Source of the DNA: Streptomyces sp. Isolate_45
GTDB taxonomy: Bacteria > Actinomycetota > Actinomycetes > Streptomycetales > Streptomycetaceae
Direction of reading: 5' to 3'
DNA length: 45,789 nt
Assembly (NCBI RefSeq): GCF_024721315.2
Contig: NZ_JANFAK020000060.1
Location: 1 to 45,789, forward strand
Of the stretch, positions 43,087-45,789 are shown piece by piece; within the stretch, counting starts at the first letter, position 1, and every line of letters starts with the position of its first letter. The translations under genes were made by a program, and so were the position numbers. Below the pieces are notes generated by a model. The model ran no database searches. It saw nothing but the letters and a program-made list of their open reading frames with translations, and was not told the DNA's origin.

Positions 43087-45711
43087 GTGAGCGAGATACC
43101 TGCGCAGGCACATCAGGGCCGAGTGCCCAGGGAGACATGGCACGACTCCTTGTGGCACAGCAGTCCGCCTGGCTCGATATATGACTACATAAAGGTCGCT
43201 TCCTTCTCGATCGGTCCCGACGGGCTCGTCGACCAATGGAGCCTGCGCGCCGAGGAGCTGTTCGGGCTCACCGCCGCCCAGGCGGTCGGGCGCGATCCGG
43301 TCGAGGCCTTCATGCCCCCGGAGCTGCGGGCCGGCGGGCACCGCAAGGTCGCGGAGATCCTCGACGGCAAGGAGTGGACGGGCCTGATCCCCTTCCGGAT
43401 CCCCGACGGGGACGGGGCGCACGGGGTGGCCGAGATCTATGTGATGCCGACGCTCACCGAGACCGCCGAGCGGGCGGCGCTGTGCGTCGTGGTCGACGTC
43501 CGCGCGCTGCGGCGGATTGAATCCGATCTCGCGGCCTCACAGGCGATATTCGGCCAATCTCCTTTCGGGTTCCTGCTCTTCGGCACGGACCTCACAGTGC
43601 AGCGCGCCAACCGCCGCTTCGCGACCGTCTTCGGCGGAGCCGTGGAGGAGCACCGCGGCCGGACCGTCCACGACTACCTGCCCGCCCACGAGGCCGACCG
43701 GATGGCCGAAGCCCTGCGCCGGGTCCTGGAGACCGGCGAATCCGTCACCGACCTGCGGATCACCGGCGCGGCCCCGGGCAGCCGCGAGAAGCGCCACTGG
43801 TCCATCAACCTCTACCGGGTCCACGGCGGCACCGGCCTGCCGATCGGCATCGCCGGCCTCGGCACCGACGTCACCCGCCGTCACCTCGCGGCCCGCGAGG
43901 CCGCCGGGGTGCGCCGCAACCTGGCCCTCCTCAACGAGGCCGGGCACCGGATCGGGAACTCCCTCGACCTGGAGACCACCGCCCGGGAACTCCTCGACGT
44001 CACCGTCCCCGGCTTCTGCGACCTGGCCGCCGTCGACCTCTACCAGGGGTTGCTGCTCGGCGACGACGACCGCCCCGCCCGCCCGCAGGGGCCCGGGGTG
44101 CCCTCGTTGCCCGGGCAGGGCGCCGGGCGCGCCCCGTCCGCGCCGCTGCGGCGGGTCGCCTTCGCCTCCGCCGTGTCGGACGCCCCGCTGTCGGGGCCCG
44201 GCGCACTGGTCTCCGTAGGGGAGATCCACCGCTATCCGGCCGCCTCGCCCGGGGCGCTCGCCCTGCGCACGGCACGGCCCCGGCTCGCACCCGCCGGGGG
44301 ATCGGACGACCTCGTGCAGTCCACGCTGCTCGTGCCGATGGTGGCCCACGACACGGTGGTCGGCCTGGCCCAGTTCTCCCGTACGAAGGGCAGCGAGCCC
44401 TTCGGCGAGCGGGACCGGGCCGTCGCCGTCGAACTGGCCGCGCGGGCGGCCGTCTGCATCGACAACGCCCGCCTCTACCGGCGGGAACACGAAAGGGCCC
44501 TGATACTGCAACGCAGCCTGCTGCCCCCCGGCGACCCGGAGGCCGCCGGACTCGACATCGCCTGTCGGTACCTGCCGGGGAACGCGGCGACCGAGGTCGG
44601 CGGGGACTGGTTCGACGTCATCGAACTGCCCGGACACCGCACGGCGCTCGTCGTCGGCGACGTGATGGGCCGCGGCCTGCGGGCCGCCGTCGCCATGGGA
44701 GAACTGCGCACCGCCGTGCGCACCCTGGCCCTGCTGGACCTCGAACCGGCGGAGGTGCTCACCGCGCTCGACGAGGTCGCGCGCGGTCTCGGCGCCCCCG
44801 GCGGCTCCCAGCAGGCCTCCCGCGCAGCCCTGCACTCCCGGGACGCCGACCGGTCCGAGGTGTACCTCGCCACCTGCGTGTACGCCGTCTACGACCCGGT
44901 GACCCGGCGCTGCACCATCGCCAACGCGGGCCACATGCCGCCCGTACTGGTCGAGCCCGCCGAGGACGGCGGCGTCCCCCGCCCCGGCCTGCTCCTGGAG
45001 ATCCCCACCGGGATGCCGCTCGGCGTGGGCGGCGAGCCCTTCGAGGAGGTCGAGGTGGAACTGCCGGAGGGCGCCCTGTTGGCCCTCTACACCGACGGAC
45101 TCGTCGAATCCCGGGACCACCCGCTGGAGGAGGGGCTGCGGGGACTGCGCGAGGCCCTCGCGGACCCGGTGCGCCCGCTGGAGGACGTCTGCGACCACGT
45201 GCTGAACACCCTCGACACGCGCCACGGGGAGGACGACATCGCCCTGCTCATGGCCCGCGTCCAGGGACTGCCGCTGGACGCCGTCGGTGACTGGCAGCTC
45301 CCGCGCGAGGCCCGCTCGGTCGGCCGCGCCCGTGAACTGGCCCGGGGCAAACTGCCCGCATGGGGTCTGGAGGGCCTGCTCGACACCACGGAACTGCTGG
45401 TCAGCGAACTGGTGACGAACGCCCTGCGGTACGGGGAGGGCGAGATCAGGCTCCGGCTGCTGCTGGACCGGACCCTGGTGTGCGAGGTGTGGGACGCGAA
45501 CCTGGCCCAGCCCCGCCGCCGTCGGGCCCGGGACACCGACGAGGGCGGGCGGGGCCTCCAACTGGTCGGCCTGCTCTCCGCGGGCTGGGGCACCCGCCGC
45601 ACCCACCGCGGCAAGACCGTCTGGTTCGAACTGCCCCTGCCCATGGCGGGCGGTCCCGGTGAGTCCGTCACCGAACTGACGGCGGAACAACTCCTCGGCA
45701 TGTACGGATAG
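43087..45711 (+). CDS. PAS-PAS-GAF-PP2C (SpoIIE)-HATPase signalling phosphatase
   Basis: An 874-residue multidomain protein. PAS1 is about 35-135 (KVASFSIGPDGLVDQWSLRAEELFGLTAAQAVGR), PAS2 about 150-265 (GFLLFGTDLTVQRANRRFATVFGG) and GAF about 275-470. The SpoIIE/RsbU PP2C domain is about 490-735, with GGDWFD (505-510), VGDVMGRG, TDG (Asp670 in LYTDGLVESRD) and the metal Asps of HGEDDIALL. A C-terminal HATPase_c is about 745-860 (N box SELVTN, Asn778; GGRGLQLVGLLSAGWG). It can in principle both dephosphorylate an anti-anti-sigma protein and act as its kinase. GTG 43087 has GGAGGGG upstream. The gene is complete: TAG at 45709-45711, seven bases before the poly-G end. Confidence 0.95.
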   Translation: MSEIPAQAHQGRVPRETWHDSLWHSSPPGSIYDYIKVASFSIGPDGLVDQWSLRAEELFGLTAAQAVGRDPVEAFMPPELRAGGHRKVAEILDGKEWTGLIPFRIPDGDGAHGVAEIYVMPTLTETAERAALCVVVDVRALRRIESDLAASQAIFGQSPFGFLLFGTDLTVQRANRRFATVFGGAVEEHRGRTVHDYLPAHEADRMAEALRRVLETGESVTDLRITGAAPGSREKRHWSINLYRVHGGTGLPIGIAGLGTDVTRRHLAAREAAGVRRNLALLNEAGHRIGNSLDLETTARELLDVTVPGFCDLAAVDLYQGLLLGDDDRPARPQGPGVPSLPGQGAGRAPSAPLRRVAFASAVSDAPLSGPGALVSVGEIHRYPAASPGALALRTARPRLAPAGGSDDLVQSTLLVPMVAHDTVVGLAQFSRTKGSEPFGERDRAVAVELAARAAVCIDNARLYRREHERALILQRSLLPPGDPEAAGLDIACRYLPGNAATEVGGDWFDVIELPGHRTALVVGDVMGRGLRAAVAMGELRTAVRTLALLDLEPAEVLTALDEVARGLGAPGGSQQASRAALHSRDADRSEVYLATCVYAVYDPVTRRCTIANAGHMPPVLVEPAEDGGVPRPGLLLEIPTGMPLGVGGEPFEEVEVELPEGALLALYTDGLVESRDHPLEEGLRGLREALADPVRPLEDVCDHVLNTLDTRHGEDDIALLMARVQGLPLDAVGDWQLPREARSVGRARELARGKLPAWGLEGLLDTTELLVSELVTNALRYGEGEIRLRLLLDRTLVCEVWDANLAQPRRRRARDTDEGGRGLQLVGLLSAGWGTRRTHRGKTVWFELPLPMAGGPGESVTELTAEQLLGMYG

Positions 45712-45716
45712 CCGGG

Positions 45717-45789
<73 letters not shown>

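Noticed and set aside
43537..45690. A 717-codon minus-strand frame opposite the PP2C gene
   Set aside because: It is the reverse shadow of a gene with intact PAS, GAF, PP2C and HATPase motifs.

Overview
The window is a high-GC actinobacterial contig, almost certainly from a Streptomyces. The signs are frequent GTG starts, dense ORF shadows on the opposite strand, a WhiB-like protein, a DUF1707 protein, an RsbW/SpoIIE-type anti-sigma and phosphatase pair, and a gene order from fumC to ychF that I recall from memory as the S. coelicolor SCO5042-SCO5061 order. The sequence appears to be a complete draft contig with artefactual ends. Positions 13-46 look like a degraded Illumina read-2 adapter and 45718-45789 is a run of 72 G.

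Left core block (47-18205): a truncated unrecognised gene, a DUF402 protein, class II fumarase (fumC), a secreted SGNH hydrolase with a ricin-type lectin tail, a glycerophosphodiester phosphodiesterase, a small Cys-containing protein, class I Fe-S fumarase, a DUF1707 protein, a WhiB-like factor, GlpX fructose-1,6-bisphosphatase, a DUF4245-like membrane protein, a RutE/HadB-type nitroreductase, an APC permease-xseA-xseB transcription unit, ispH, polyphosphate glucokinase, a small membrane protein and ychF. These are central metabolism (TCA cycle, gluconeogenesis, isoprenoids, glucose phosphorylation) and housekeeping genes.

Accessory block (about 18255-25048): a complete type I restriction-modification operon hsdM-hsdS-hsdR with overlapping genes. 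It is bracketed by an imperfect 46-bp direct repeat (33/46 identical without gaps, the last 12 bases exact). Four exact copies of GTGCTGGGAT sit beside the left repeat, and a frame-broken PIN-domain gene that lost its 5' end sits beside the right one. I read this as a scarred integrated element; no integrase is present in the window.

Right block (25054-45711): a Uma2-family nuclease, an orphan EccA/CbxX-type AAA+ ATPase, a divergent SMP-30-like secreted protein and MarR regulator, two tandem membrane-anchored esterases followed by an overlapping trypsin-like protease, an EamA transporter, an ICL/PEP-mutase family enzyme, a threonine-synthase-like PLP enzyme, a secreted subtilisin with a P-domain, a DUF4190 protein, a GntR/HutC regulator with an NCS1 permease carrying an unusual eight-Cys tail, a small SPOR-like protein, a Nudix hydrolase, an RsbW-like ATP-binding protein and a PAS-PAS-GAF-PP2C-HATPase signalling phosphatase. 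No convincing tRNA, rRNA or CRISPR array was seen. I found no clearly new multi-gene system. The best leads are the repeat-bounded RM island with its PIN remnant, the Cys-tailed NCS1 permease and the orphan EccA-like ATPase.
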